Shown: positions 22,890 through 34,251 of the stretch, in pieces
Position numbering within the stretch: the stretch's first letter is position 1
Layout of the letters: each line of letters starts with the position of its first letter
Origin: Cercis canadensis
Taxonomy: Eukaryota > Streptophyta > Magnoliopsida > Fabales > Fabaceae
Length of the DNA: 64,000 nt
Assembly: GCA_003255065.1 (NCBI GenBank)
Contig: QAOA01000573.1
Coordinates: 660,991 to 724,990 of the forward strand
Direction of reading: 5' to 3'
Notes under the pieces: model-generated
The model's input: only the letters and a program-made list of their open reading frames with translations
The model's database searches: none
Told to the model about the DNA's origin: nothing
Made by a program: the position numbers and the translations under genes

Positions 22890-24136
22890 ATGGGAGGAAT
22901 GCCTGAGTCTGAGTGTGGAGGAGATGAATCCGAGGGGTATGAGGAGGATGAAGATGGTGAAGAGACCATCCTTCCTACGGGGGAGGAAGACAAAGAGAAC
23001 CTCAAACCAACTTCTAGTTTAGGGTCAAGAATTAAGATTTCGTATAAGGAAGAGGACCCTTTTTGCCTTATGATAGAGTTGTCTTTAAAAGAATGTGAGC
23101 GAATCCGTAAACCATGGAAGAAGTGCTTGATCATCAAACTTCTAGGGAGACGGGTTGGCTTCCATTTTTTGGAAAAAAAAAAATAAAACAAATTTGGTCC
23201 CTCAAGGGCATCATGACCACCGTTGATCTGGGAAATTATTTCTATTTAGTTAAGTTCAACACAAAACAAGATTATGACTTTGCTCTCTCCGGAGGTCCTT
23301 GGATGATCTTTGATCACTACCTTACTATAAGAGAATGGCAACCAAACTTCAACCTTTTCTCAGCCTTTATAGATTCGATTATGGTTTGGGTGCGATTTCC
23401 CGGTATAGCAATGGAGTATTATGATAGGGATATCTTGGAAACCTTGGGAAACTGTGTAGGTCGCACTATTAAAGTGGATACTAACACCTTCTTGCAGACA
23501 AAGGGGAAATTTGCAAGAATGTGTGTAGAAGTAGACCTCACAAAACCTTTATTATCTCGCCTATGCATTGATGGCATCTCCTTCTTCATCGAATATGAAG
23601 GCATTCACCTTATCTGCTTTAAGTGTGGGCGTTACCGCCATATGAAGGAGGGTTGCCCGAACAAACCAAATAGGAAGCATGAGGAGGAGAAGGGGATGGA
23701 TGAGCCAGAAGCGGTGGCCAAAGATCTCCAAGAAGATAACATTGTTGATGATGGCAAGTTTGGTCCTTGGATGATGGGGCAAAAACCGAAAAGAGTTAGG
23801 CGAGATTTGATTAGTCTCAACAAAGAAGGAGGATTTTCTTGGGAGCAAAATCAGGGAAGTATGGGCAAAGCACGGGGTTCCCATTTTGCCTCTCTTGTAG
23901 TAGATGATAGAGGAACTTTGGGTGCTCTCTATGACAGTCCCAAAGAGTTAAACAAGGAGAATAGGTATGGAGAGAGAAACCTAGCATTAAATGACCTACG
24001 TGAGCATGCTAATCATCAGAGACATGTGTCAAAAGAAGAAAATGTTGGGAAGTTGATTGCCAAAAGTCAATACCAAGGACAAATGACTCCAATAGGTCAT
24101 AGGCCTATTAGTAATAAAATAATGGAGCCCCCCTAA
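22890..24136 (+). pseudogene. LINE ORF1: DUF4283 and CCHC knuckle, frameshifted
   Basis: An acidic N-terminus (residues 1-40, many Glu/Asp) is followed by a DUF4283-type region (KKCLIIKLLGRRV, YFYLVKF, ALSGGPWMIFDHYL, VWVRFPGI). Then comes a CX2CX4HX4C knuckle in CFKCGRYRHMKEGC near 23615-23660. A one-base change in the A run at 23171-23181 shifts the frame in the middle of the DUF4283 region. Family knowledge: ORF1 protein binds the element's RNA and chaperones it during target-primed reverse transcription. A further open piece (24205-24441) may be its out-of-frame C-terminus. Confidence 0.8.
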
Positions 24137-24473
24137 AGTCTATTTCTAAAATTGTAACAAACGAGCAAACCTAGAATAGCAAAGATAACAACAAGGGCAC
24201 GTATGTGCAGGAAGCCATTGTCATGTTGCAGGAAGCGGAATTCTCATCTTCCTACCACAAAGTGGACCTGCCTAATGATGATCCCATAGGTGTAGCTCAT
24301 ACCCCGAAACCTCCAGATTTACCTCTCGAAACTCACTCACCCATCGACAAAGTGCCCATGCAAGATGACCCTCCGACGCCAGACTTGGTAGGTATTGACC
24401 TCGAGGGTCAAATGGAGGCAGAAGACATACAAGTGTCATAAGGATCCCGGTTCTCTTTCTCTCTTAGTTTTTT

Positions 24474-27400
24474 ATGATTAACAAGATCTTTGTGTGGAAT
24501 TGCAGAGGTGCAGGGAATGCTGAGTTTCACAGAACACCTAAGAATATTTTTGGTCCTAGTTCTCCTGATGTTATAGCTTTACTGGAAACAAAAACCAATA
24601 GTAGTAGGGCTCCTACTATTCTGCGTAAACTGGGTTATTGTCATTCTGTTATTTCTAAGGGTGTTGGTTTAACTGGTGGCATCTGGTTAGCTTGGAAGTT
24701 TGATTTACTAGGGTGGAGGTCCTTTTGTCCCATGCCCAATGCATCCATGTGCGTTTTTTTGATAGTGCAGGTCATGAGTGGTTCTTTTCCGCCATTTATG
24801 CCAGCCCTTGCTATGAGACTAGAGCCTTTTTGTGGGAAAAGCTCAAGCAAATTTCCATTTCCATGTCTTCCCTTTGGTTGCTTGCAGGTGACTTTAATGA
24901 TTACCTCCATGCAGGGGAGAAAAAAGGTGGAGCTGCTGTTAACTTCCGGAGATGCTAGAGATTTACGAACTATATTAATGGGTGTAACCTTATGGAGGTG
25001 GAGATGTATGGGTCCAAATTCACTTGGCGTGGTCCGCTGCTTAACGGGTTCAATAGAATTTTTGAAAAACTTGATCGTGCTATGTGCAATAGCCAATGGA
25101 GATGTAATTTTGATGAGGCCAAAACAGTAGTGCTTCCCCGAGTATACTCTGATCATCATCTCATTTCTATTGAGCTTGGCTTCCATCCCACTCCTAGAGT
25201 AGAGAGACCTTTCACTTTGAAGCAGCCTGGTTAACTCATGCGAAGTTTAAGGGTGTAGTGGCTAGGAACTAGGATTCCTCTGTCTCCGTTGTTGATGGTT
25301 TGGCCAAGCTGACTCCCATTCTGAAAGGGTGGAACAAAGAGGTCTTTGGCCATATTCTTAGAAAGAAGAAGCAGATTATGAATAGAATCCAGGGGGTGCA
25401 ATGTGCCCTACATAGGAGATGGAGCCATTTTCTTAATGACCTGGAATTTTCTTTGAGCTCTGACTTGCGTGAAGTGTTAAAGCAAGAAGAAATACTCTGG
25501 CATCAAAAGGCTAGAGTGGATTGGGTGTCTAAGGATGACTGAAACACTTGGTATTACCATACAAAAACAATGGTTCATAGAAGACGCAACAAGATACTTA
25601 TGCTTAGAAATGAGGCAAGTGGGTGGGTTGAGGACCACTCTCAGCTTCAGGAGCTAGCTCTCAACTTCTATAAATAGTTGTTCACTGATGATATGCCTTA
25701 GACTCAATGGGTCACTAAATCTCTTTTTCGATGATGAAAGAAAGCATTTTAAGGGATCTTTATAGCCCTCTCCGGGTTGAAGAGGTTAGAACCGCCATGT
25801 TTGGTATGGGGCCCCTCAAGGCGCTAGGTCCAGATGGCTTTCCTGCCATTTTCTATTAATCCCAATGGGACACTCTTAGTAGGCCGATGTTTAGGTTGGC
25901 TAGCCAAATCTTCACTAGTGCAAAAAGCATTGCCAAGATTAATGACACTTTGTTGGTCTTCATTCCTAAGGTTGAAAAACCTGAATTTATTTCCCAATTT
26001 TGGTATATTTCCTTGTGTAATGTTACTTATAAGTGCATCACGAAGATTATTGTCAACAAGTTGAAGCCTTTGTTGCCTAGGTTGGTCTCTCCTTTCCAGT
26101 CTAGTTTTGTGCCCAAGAAATGCATACAAGACAACATTATCATTGCTCAGGAAATAATGCATTCTATGTGCAAGGTCAGGGGTAGGGGATGCTTCATGGC
26201 GATTAAGGTGGACTTGGAGAAAGCTTATGATCGAGTCAAATGGAATTTTATTGATGAAGTTTTGGGTGAAGTCAACATTCCTACAGGGCTTAGAAGAATT
26301 ATTATGAATTGTGTTCAATCTTCATCCATGAATCTCCTTTGGAATGGGGGCAAAACTGAGAGTTTTACCTCGAAGAGGGGTATTCGTCAGGGTGATCCTC
26401 TGTCCCTTTACTTATTTGTTTTATGCATGGATAAACTCTCACATATCATCTCTGAAGAGGTGGAGGAAGGCAATTGGAAACCTATGCGTGTGGGTAAAGG
26501 GGGTCCTCTAATTTCTCATCTCATGTTCACGGATGACCTCTTGCTTTTTGCGGAAGCCTCTGCTTCTCAAATTACTCATGTGATGGATTGCTTGGGTAAG
26601 TTCTGTGTTATGTCTAGCCAAAAGGTAAGTGTCACTAAGACTTAAATTTATTTCTCTAAAAATGTGTGCACTGCGACTAGGAGAGCCATCTCAGACACTT
26701 GTGGTTTTTCCATGACTAATGATCTTGGTAAATATAGGCATGCCTCTCTCCCATGGTAGAATCACTAAGGCTAAGTTCCTCTACTTGGTAGACAGAACTA
26801 GACAGCATCTAGTTGGCTAGAAGATGCATTGCTTATCTATGGCTGGTAGGGTGACCCTAGCCAACTCGGTTATTGGTGCGCTCCCAACCTATGCCATGCA
26901 ATCTACTATGATTCCTAGGTCAATTTGCTATGATATTGAGAGAATCCAACGTAGTTTCATTTGGGGTCACAATGACCAATTTAGAAAAGTCCATACTGTT
27001 AACTGGGATACTTTATGTATGCATAAGAATAGGGGTGGTTTGGGGTTGAGCAAGCTGGTGGCCATGAATCAAGCGTGTTTTATGAAGCTAGGTTGGGCGA
27101 TCAAAATGAGCATGAAAGATCTTTGGGTGCAAGTCTTGAGAGGGAAGTATGGTAGAGGTTCGAATTGGCTTGTCTCCATTGATGTCAAGAATGGTGACTT
27201 GGTGACTTGAAAGGCGATTGGAGGTGTTTGCCTTTATTTTTCCAAGTGCCAGGGCTGGAATGTGGGTAATGGTCACGCTATCAAGTTCTGGCTAGACCCT
27301 TGGGTTGATGGAGAGAAAATTTTGCTTGAGCAAGTCCCTTTCTCAGTGCCGGATGGAGAGGTCGATGTCCATGTTGCTGATTTTATTCTTGATTCTGGTG

Positions 27401-28520
27401 ACTAGAACTGTGCTCATCTTAGTAGTTTCCTAGTGCCAGATATATGTGATAGAATCCATGCGATCCTCCCTCCGTCCGTGGATGATGTTGAAGACGGTAT
27501 TTTCTGGTTGGGAAATAACTCATGCATCTTCATTGTCAGCATCACCTATAAGAGATTGGTGGAAAGTCGACGGAAACTTGCTAGTACAGCCTGGAGTAAG
27601 ATTTGGAAGTGGCAAGACCCTGAGCATATCAGAATGTTTTTGTGGCAGTTGTCGCTCAACGGCTTGCTCACCGATGAAAAGTGCTGGAAATGGAATGGGT
27701 CAAGGGGCTTTTGTTTGTTTTTGTGACGGGGTGCAGGAGTCTACTTTCCACGTGATGAGGGACTGCGGTTTTGCTTGGAGAATTTGGGTTCAGTTTGTTA
27801 AACCTTCCATGAGGGTTCAGTTTTTCACTTGGGATCTAGCCCATTGGATAGATATGAACTTAAGTCAGAATCTTGGAAGGTCAGGGAAGCAATGGAGTAT
27901 CGTTTGGGCTGTTACCTCTTGGATGCTCTGGAAGTGGAGGAACTTGGCTCTGTTTGATCCTAGCTTCATTCGCCCCCTCTAACCCATGCAAGGTGATTAG
28001 TGAGTTTATTGAGGGATGTAATTTGTCAATTACCACTACCTCTTCCTTCTCCCTTTCTGTTTATCCCCTTGTGGTTTAGGTTCTTTCGGAGCTTAGGTGG
28101 GTTAAGCTAAACTCAAATGGTGTTTCGAAAGGAAACCCAGGGGCGGCGGGGTGCAGAGCTTTGCTAAGAGATGATAAAGGAGTTAGGTGGCTAGAGTGGT
28201 TAGAAATTTAGGGTACACCTCTGCTTTCTATGCTGAGTTGTGGGGTATTTTAGAGGGTCTAGAAATGATGTGGAGGTTGGGTTTCAAGAAGGTGGTGTTG
28301 GAGAGTGACTCACAAGCAGCCATTAAGAGACTCTCCAGTTAGGGCAACATTGGAGGAAGGCATCTGCAGCTTTTCACTAAGATTTCTAGTTTGCTGCAAC
28401 AGGAATGGCACGTTAAGTCAAATCACACTGATAGAAGAGGTAATTGTGCTGATTGGTTGGCAAACTATAGTCTAAACCAGCCCTTGGGTGTCTTGCACCT
28501 AGCATCCCCTCCACATGAGT
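24474..28520 (+). pseudogene. LINE ORF2: endonuclease, RT, RNase H, broken
   Basis: The order is an apurinic-type endonuclease (WNCRGAGN, LLETKT, then after a frameshift near 24710 LLAGDFND, FTWRG, LDRAMCN, SDHHLIS), the reverse transcriptase (PDGFPAIFY with a following stop, VDLEKAYDRVKW, RQGDPLS, and FTDD at the catalytic centre near 26530), a zinc-binding tail (IWKWQDPEHIRMFLWQ, 27595-27660) and an RNase H (KLNSNGVSKGNPGAAG, AELWGILEGL, ESDSQAAI, RGNCADWLA, 28100-28470). At least six frameshifts or stops interrupt it. The catalytic residues I can see are kept, so the damage is mostly by frame rather than by active-site change. Confidence 0.85.
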
Positions 28521-28740
28521 TATTACGCTTGCTCATAGTTGATGAAATGGGGTATTCCTTGCCCCCTGCTTCTGAGTTGTAGTTTCTTCTTTCCTTTGGG
28601 CTTTTGCCCCGTTTATTTACCAAAAAAAAAAAAAAAAAGGCTCCTAGTGTCTAGTCCAGGCTCCAGTCCACCAATTTTTTTTTTTTTTAAATTTTTACAA
28701 AGAATTTTGTTAGATAATTAAATTTTGGAGGTTTCTTAGA

Positions 28741-28992
28741 TACTTTTAGTATTTATGTAGTATGTCATACTACATAAGAATAACCAATAAATGAATGACA
28801 TGTGTACAAATTAACTGTTTTTAATTTTTTTTAAAAAAATTAAAAAAATTATATTTTATATATAATAAAATATGAAAATTATGTANTTTTTTTAAAATTA
28901 AATAAATTATATTTTATATATAATAAAATATAAAAATTATGTATGCTTGCTACGTTAGTGTAGTATGACATACTTACGTAGTATTATAGAAT
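28741..28992. mobile_element. small MITE with GTAGTATGTCATACTA-type ends
   Basis: TATGTAGTATGTCATACTA at about 28755-28775 is mirrored by TAGTATGACATACTTACGTA at about 28960-28980. An AT-only interior lies between them. The N at 28886 separates two copies of a roughly 58-bp AT-rich run, so the true element is shorter. It has no coding capacity and its superfamily is not clear. Confidence 0.5.
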
Positions 28993-29090
28993 CCCCGTTA
29001 AATTTTATCACTGCATGTGCTTTTGAATGTTAGGCTGTGGCAGTTGTCGGTCACCGCCGCCCGCCACTGCCTGCTGCCGCCGGCAACTGC

Positions 29091-29640
29091 TGCCTTCAAG
29101 GTATTGATAAAGACCCAAAACAGCAGAAGAAAAAAGACCTTTGATACATAGACTATGACTAAAATTAGAATGAAGAAACACACATTTCAATCTTTTCCTA
29201 TCTCAATCTGAGATTTCTAGCTTCCTTCTATTTTCCAAGGTCCAAAGCTTCTGATTCCTTCCATTAACTGAAAAATACACTGATTTTCAATCCGGATGAG
29301 CTGTAAGCCTGTAACTATACACTTGCAATGTGACTACTCTTAGAGAAACCCCCTTAAAAATCTCTATTAATCTTCTGCTGCAATGAGAAACAAAATAAAA
29401 TAATAGCGAATTTCTTGCAAGATTATCCACCCCTTTTATGTTAAGAAGAAAGGAAAAAGCTCTGGTACACAAAATCAAAACTTTCTTAGCAAAATGTAAA
29501 CAAAACCCAGAAAGACATGCAAAAAGAAGTAAAGTCAAGGTTGGAAGATCTTAAATAGCAACAGAAGTTTCCAACAAAACAAACTGGAATTAATGGAAAA
29601 TAGAATTACCCATGAAGATTATATGCAGAAGCTGAAACAG
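29091..29640 (-). repeat. copy of the second PHD gene's leader intron region
   Basis: This stretch matches 20585-21240 in the same orientation: TTGATAAAGACC, GACCTTTGATACATAGACT, TTTCTTGCAAGATTATC, GGAAAAAGCTCTGGTACA and GAAGATTAT occur in the same order. It lacks about 130 bp present in the other copy and has scattered substitutions. It abuts a GC-rich block (29030-29100). It lies 140 bp downstream of the lectin receptor kinase stop. Confidence 0.8.
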
Positions 29641-29780
29641 TTACAGATTTCGTATTCTTGAAGATATTTACAGTTTGTTATCTCAATATCTAACAAGTTG
29701 CAAATGCAAATTACTAATAAAGGCAATAATAATCATACAATTCAATGATCCAAAATCATCTGCACTTTGATGTGCTAGTC

Positions 29781-31898
29781 CTAGCTAAACTGGCTCCTGG
29801 GGGTCAAATATGGAGCTTCATCTGTACTGGGTCTATCTCCAATAACCTTCAGTATTTCCTCAGTATCATTAGGCAAAATAGGCCTCATATTGACCCTTGG
29901 TTTATTGGCTGGCAACAAAGGAAGTGATGCTTCTCCCTTAAGAATCCTTGCTGCTTCTCTCACTCTTGGCCTCTTGTCATAGTCTGGATGCACACAAAGA
30001 AGCCCCACCATGAGCATCCTCTCCATCTCTAGCACATCAAATTTCCCCATCAACCTAGGATCAGCAGCCTCAACAAGTTTCTTCTTTTCCCACAAGTTCC
30101 ACACATAGTCAGCAACCACAGTGCCATCATCTTCAACAGGCTTCCTCCCTGTTGCCACTTCTAACACCACTACGCCAAAGCTGTATACATCAGTCTTCAC
30201 AGTTGGAACACCAGAATAGACATATTCAGGAGCAAGATACCCCATTGTCCCGGCCGGTATGGTAGCTTCCCTTGTGATAGAACTATGTTCATAAACTGAT
30301 GCTAGGCCAAAATCCCCAAGCTTTGCATTGAAATCTGCATCAAGCATTATATTGCAGGTCTTCACATCTCTGTGAATGATTTGTCTCTCACATTCTTCAT
30401 GAAGATATGTAAGAGCTGAAGCAACCCCCAGAATTATGTTAACCCTTTGCTTCCATGACAAGACAACTGCAGAATTGAAGTTCTTGTGCAGAACTTTATT
30501 GAGACTCCCATTGGGTAGGTACTCATAAACTAGTAATAACTCAGTCCCTTCACAGCACCACCCTTGAAGCTGAACCAAGTGCTTGTGCCTTAAACAACCC
30601 ACCATTGTTGCAAACTCGGTAGTGAAAGGATTGCGCATACAGCTTAAACCATTAACCCTCTCAAACCTTTTCACTGCCACATCTCCAGATGGAAGAGACC
30701 CTTTATAAACCTTTGCTGATGCACCTTCCCCAACTAGTCTATCTCTATTAAACCCCATGGTGGCTGATTTTATCTCAGAAAGTGACAATCTCGTGGGCAC
30801 TTTTGTGGTTTGTACTCTACAATTCTGGCCTTCTCTGGTCTTTCTAACAAAATCCTTTTTCTTTGCCAAGAAAATGTAGATAACCACAACTGCTGTTAAC
30901 ACAGAAACAACAAATGCAGTTATACCTCCGAACCCAAGAGCCATCTCCCCTATCCTTTTCCTTCTGTGATGGGCGTCAACGGGTTCAGTGATTACAGTTG
31001 AATCCTGTGGATAGCACAAGAAACAATCCCCTTCTTCCACCATATCCATAGGACTCACTGAATGAAGGAACCCAAAAGTTTTGAACTGCCAATGATCAAC
31101 AATGTGAATACCTGAACCCTGCCCATTAGAGGCAGAAAAACCCACATGCATAAACTCCTTGAATTCCTCAGAAAGATCAATTTGGGAAACAAGAATTGGT
31201 GTTGGGGGCCTAATTGGAGCATACCCAACCCATATCCGAACCATTTTCATGTCATCTCTGTACTCTATCCACGCAGTAATCTGCCTCCCACTCTTCAAAT
31301 CAATTCCTCGAGAAATAGCATCCACTGAAGCGTAAGATATGATTGAGTTCACATCAATGCCAATGTGATTCCCATTGATGTCACCAAGTGAAGGATCAAA
31401 ACTGGTGTCGAATTCCACTGCAAAGTACGAATCTTGCGGGTTCGAAGATGGTGCTGGGAGACCCATATATCCATGAGAGAGACTGGCCAAATCGGTGGTG
31501 GAAGTGATGAGAAAGGCAATTCCGTCACCAGAAGAGCACGAAGGGGAAGAGAAGATGGAGAAAGAGAAGCGGCATGAGAAAGAAGCTGTGGAGTTTGTTT
31601 CAGAATCAAGAAATCGAACTGGGTATACATAAAAAAATCTTCCCACCCCAGAAGAAGAGGGTGATGATGATGATGAAGAAACGCAGCTCAGTTCTTGGGT
31701 AAGACTAATGGCATTGTTTCCGAAGTAGGCATCACCGAAGAGTGTGACATTTTCTGAAGGCAATAAAGGGAGAGAAACTGACGGAAAAATGAAATTGGTG
31801 ACGAGAAAGAAAAGGACCCAGAAGAGCAGCAAAGAGTGGAAATACATTGTGAATGTGAAGTGAGGAAAAGAAGGAACTTGATTGATGGGGGCATGCAA
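29781..31898 (-). CDS. LECRKS6: L-type lectin-domain receptor kinase, S.6-like
   Basis: An intact single-exon frame of 705 residues. Met18 (31847) is the more natural start because a hydrophobic signal peptide follows it directly. Residues 45-280 form a legume-lectin domain (FAVEFDTSF with D164, NHIGID with N177). TM about 319-344. Kinase about 385-655: GEGASAKVYKG loop, VAVK lysine 410, HRDVKTCN at 509-516 (an RD kinase), DFG 529-531, APE 556-558. The tail ends near YLTPRSQF. The kinase core, especially HRDVKTCNIMLD and the LVQLQGWCCEG region, most resembles Arabidopsis LecRK-S.6, so the symbol is a tentative orthology call. Family knowledge: plasma-membrane receptors perceiving extracellular ligands in immunity or development. 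All catalytic residues are present and no damage is seen. Confidence 0.9.
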   Translation of the reverse strand: MHAPINQVPSFPHFTFTMYFHSLLLFWVLFFLVTNFIFPSVSLPLLPSENVTLFGDAYFGNNAISLTQELSCVSSSSSSPSSSGVGRFFYVYPVRFLDSETNSTASFSCRFSFSIFSSPSCSSGDGIAFLITSTTDLASLSHGYMGLPAPSSNPQDSYFAVEFDTSFDPSLGDINGNHIGIDVNSIISYASVDAISRGIDLKSGRQITAWIEYRDDMKMVRIWVGYAPIRPPTPILVSQIDLSEEFKEFMHVGFSASNGQGSGIHIVDHWQFKTFGFLHSVSPMDMVEEGDCFLCYPQDSTVITEPVDAHHRRKRIGEMALGFGGITAFVVSVLTAVVVIYIFLAKKKDFVRKTREGQNCRVQTTKVPTRLSLSEIKSATMGFNRDRLVGEGASAKVYKGSLPSGDVAVKRFERVNGLSCMRNPFTTEFATMVGCLRHKHLVQLQGWCCEGTELLLVYEYLPNGSLNKVLHKNFNSAVVLSWKQRVNIILGVASALTYLHEECERQIIHRDVKTCNIMLDADFNAKLGDFGLASVYEHSSITREATIPAGTMGYLAPEYVYSGVPTVKTDVYSFGVVVLEVATGRKPVEDDGTVVADYVWNLWEKKKLVEAADPRLMGKFDVLEMERMLMVGLLCVHPDYDKRPRVREAARILKGEASLPLLPANKPRVNMRPILPNDTEEILKVIGDRPSTDEAPYLTPRSQFS

Positions 31899-32329
31899 TC
31901 ATGAAATTTAGAGATGTAAAACAGAGATTGTTGGGAAATTTGGAGTAGAATTTGAAAACGGTAAGAAATTTCCAGATTTTCTTGGCTGGTTCACGTTCGT
32001 AATGGTAGATGTTCTGCCATACCCATTTCTGTCCAAGCTCGTACAGAGGAAGTAACGGGTGAGGGAGGAGAGTCACCGAATGAGGTGTTTCGGTTGGATC
32101 GGGTAATGACCATATTGGTCCATTTTCTATTTCTAGGCCTAATTTACACTTGGGGATTGGGCTTTGATTATGAGGCGACTACATTTTCTCATTTATTATT
32201 CTAGGCCCAAACAATAAACAGTCACTAGATACTATTATATTTCATTTTTTAAAAAAAATTGGAAATTCTTCTCAAAATTCTATATGCATTATTGCTGTTT
32301 TCATTGCTTGCAGAAATTAGAATCCATTC
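31899..32329 (-). promoter_or_regulatory. upstream region of the lectin receptor kinase
   Basis: The sequence presumably holds the promoter and leader of the kinase gene. No coding frame or repeat end was recognised. A TATA position cannot be assigned with confidence. Confidence 0.3.
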
Positions 32330-32609
32330 TTAGATTCAATCGGTCAACTGAGGATGGAGAACTAAAATGCTTAGAGGTGTGGCCATTCCTTGAACAAATT
32401 GAGAGTTCTTGATCTCTCATATTCTGATTTAGTTAAAAAGATTATTTATCAATTAAGGAAGCTTTTACGGTTACAGTACTTAAATCTAAAAGACAATGAT
32501 TTATATGGAGAAATCCCATATCAACTTGGGAATCTCTCACACCTGCAATATCTTGATCTTAGTTGGAATAATCTTTTTGGGTCCATTCTTTTTCAGTTTT
32601 AGGAAACCT
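32330..32609 (+). pseudogene. LRR receptor-like pseudogene, part 1
   Basis: Two and a half leucine-rich repeats are readable: LRVLDLSYSDLVKKI, LLRLQYLNLKDNDLYGEIPYQLGNL, and LQYLDLSWNNLFGSI. They match the extracellular LRR consensus LxxLxxLxLxxNxLxGxIP of plant receptor-like proteins. A frameshift and stop occur at the end (TTTTAGG). The sequence then meets a copia insertion at 32610. It continues at 34247 in the same orientation. Confidence 0.75.
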
Positions 32610-34251
32610 TGTGAAGTCTCTGATGAAGGTAAACCAGAAGAACAAAGAGAAGAAAAACTGATAGAGAGAACTTGTGGAAACTTTCAGTATATTCAATTAA
32701 CTCAAAAATGATTATGTACATGTGCATTCCTATATATACAGTAACAGAACAATACAAAGACAACCACGTAAGCATAACAGATCAACTAAGCTAACTAACA
32801 ACTAACAGACTAACTAACCTTAGTTAATGAACTAACTACACTTAGTAAGTTAACTAACTACTCTGATAAAAGTAACTAACAGAAAGTTAAATAATCTTTA
32901 CATCCCTCCCTCAAGTTGGAGCATGTGGATGATAGAAGTCCACTAAGCCCAACTTGAAGAGGAGAGAATGGAACTGAGGACCTCCAAGATTTTTGGTGAA
33001 GACATCAACCAGTTGTGCCTTAGTAGAAACATACTGAGGAAGAACAAAACCTTCCTTAAATTTGTCACGAACCAGGTGGCAGTCAATCTCAAGGTGCTTG
33101 GTCCTTTCATGAAACACAGGATTGGCTGTGATGTGCAAAGCTGCAAGATGGTCACACCAGAGAGGGATAGGCAGGGGTATGTGGATGTGAAGATCAGCCA
33201 AAATGTAGCTAAGCCACCTCAATTCACAGACAGTAGTAGCAAGGCTCCTATATTCTGCTTCAGCAGAAGAGCGACTGACAGTGCTTTGCTTCTTAGTTTT
33301 CCAAGAGATGAGAGAAGTACCAAGGGAAATACAATAACCAGTGATGGACCTCCTAGTGTCCTTACAAGCTGCCCAATCTGCATCACAATATGCAGTGATG
33401 GAGAAATCAGATGCGGAAGAGAAGAATAAGCCTCGGGAAGGAGTACCTTTGAGGTACTTGAGCACGTGGATAACACCATTCCAATGGGCCTGAGTTGGAG
33501 TTTGAAGATACTGACTGAGCTGTTGAACATCATGAGTGATGTCAGGGCGAGTGAGGTTAAGATAAAGTAAACGGCCAACTAGCCTTCGATAGGTATCCGG
33601 TGCAGAAAGAAGAGCTCCAGCAAAAGAAAAATGTTGTCCCTTGGGTAAGGGGGTAGCCATAGGTTTAGCCCCAAGTAAACCAGCATCCTTGAGGAGGTCC
33701 AAGACATATTTTTGCTGAGTAATATAGGTGCCAGTAGAGCTACGAGCAATCTCAATACCAAGGAAGTATTTAGCATAGCCTAAGTCCTTGATAGTAAAGG
33801 TAGCAAGAAGAAAATCCTTTACTTGTTGGATGTCAACCTCATGGGTGACTGTTATTAAGACATCATTAACATAGACCAGCAAGGCTAAGAAGGCATGAGA
33901 TGAGTGCATAGTGAAGAGGCAGTGGTCATGGGCACTCTGCAGAAAACCAAAATCCTGAAGCTTGGCACAAAACTCAGCATTCCACTGACGAGAGGCCTGA
34001 GCTTTGCTATATCCTTGTGGGGGATGCATATAGACTTCTTCATTAAGATATCCATGGAGGAATGCATTGTTGATGTCCAGCTGGTGTAGAGGCCAATGCT
34101 TAGCAGTAGCAATAGCCAAGAGCAGTCTTACTATGACAAGCTTAGCTAACGGAGAGAAGTTGTCCTTGTAATGAACTAACTACACTTAGTAAGTTAACTA
34201 ACTACTCTGATAAAAGTAACTGACAGAAAGTTAAATAATCTTTACAAACCT
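32605..34251 (-). mobile_element. internally deleted copia element with 5-bp target duplication
   Basis: The 5-mer aacct flanks the element at 32605-32609 and 34247-34251. The left LTR is 32610-32902 (plus strand TGTGAAG...TTTACA). The right LTR keeps only about 78 bp (34169-34246) and is joined directly to the RT region. A purine-rich LTR-adjacent tract (TTGAGGGAGGGA on the minus strand) lies at about 32903. The leader, gag, protease and integrase are deleted. The LTR carries several TAACTAAC repeats. Confidence 0.85.
32911..34168 (-). pseudogene. copia RT-RNase H with an altered catalytic box
   Basis: A long open frame from KDNFSPLAKL through QLDINNAFLHG, then RNase H (DADWAACKDTRRS, SRSSAEAEYRS, NPVFHERTKHLEIDCH), ending FTKNLGG. 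Two defects would inactivate it. The catalytic YVDD box reads YVND. About 15 residues normally holding LYGLKQ are deleted between GYSKAQ and ASRQW. Despite this there is no stop over 400 codons, which suggests either a recent loss of function or mobilisation by a partner. Confidence 0.85.

Larger units (their letters stand above)
22790..28638 (+). mobile_element. nearly full-length L1-type LINE
   Basis: The order is ORF1 (22890-24136), ORF2 (24474 to about 28520) and a 17-A tail at 28622-28638 following TTTATTTACC. The 5' end is estimated. The ORF1 type (DUF4283 plus zinc knuckle) and the RNase H at the end of ORF2 place it in the plant L1 subgroup that carries a C-terminal RNase H. Several frameshifts and stops make it inactive. 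I could not find the flanking target duplication. Confidence 0.85.
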
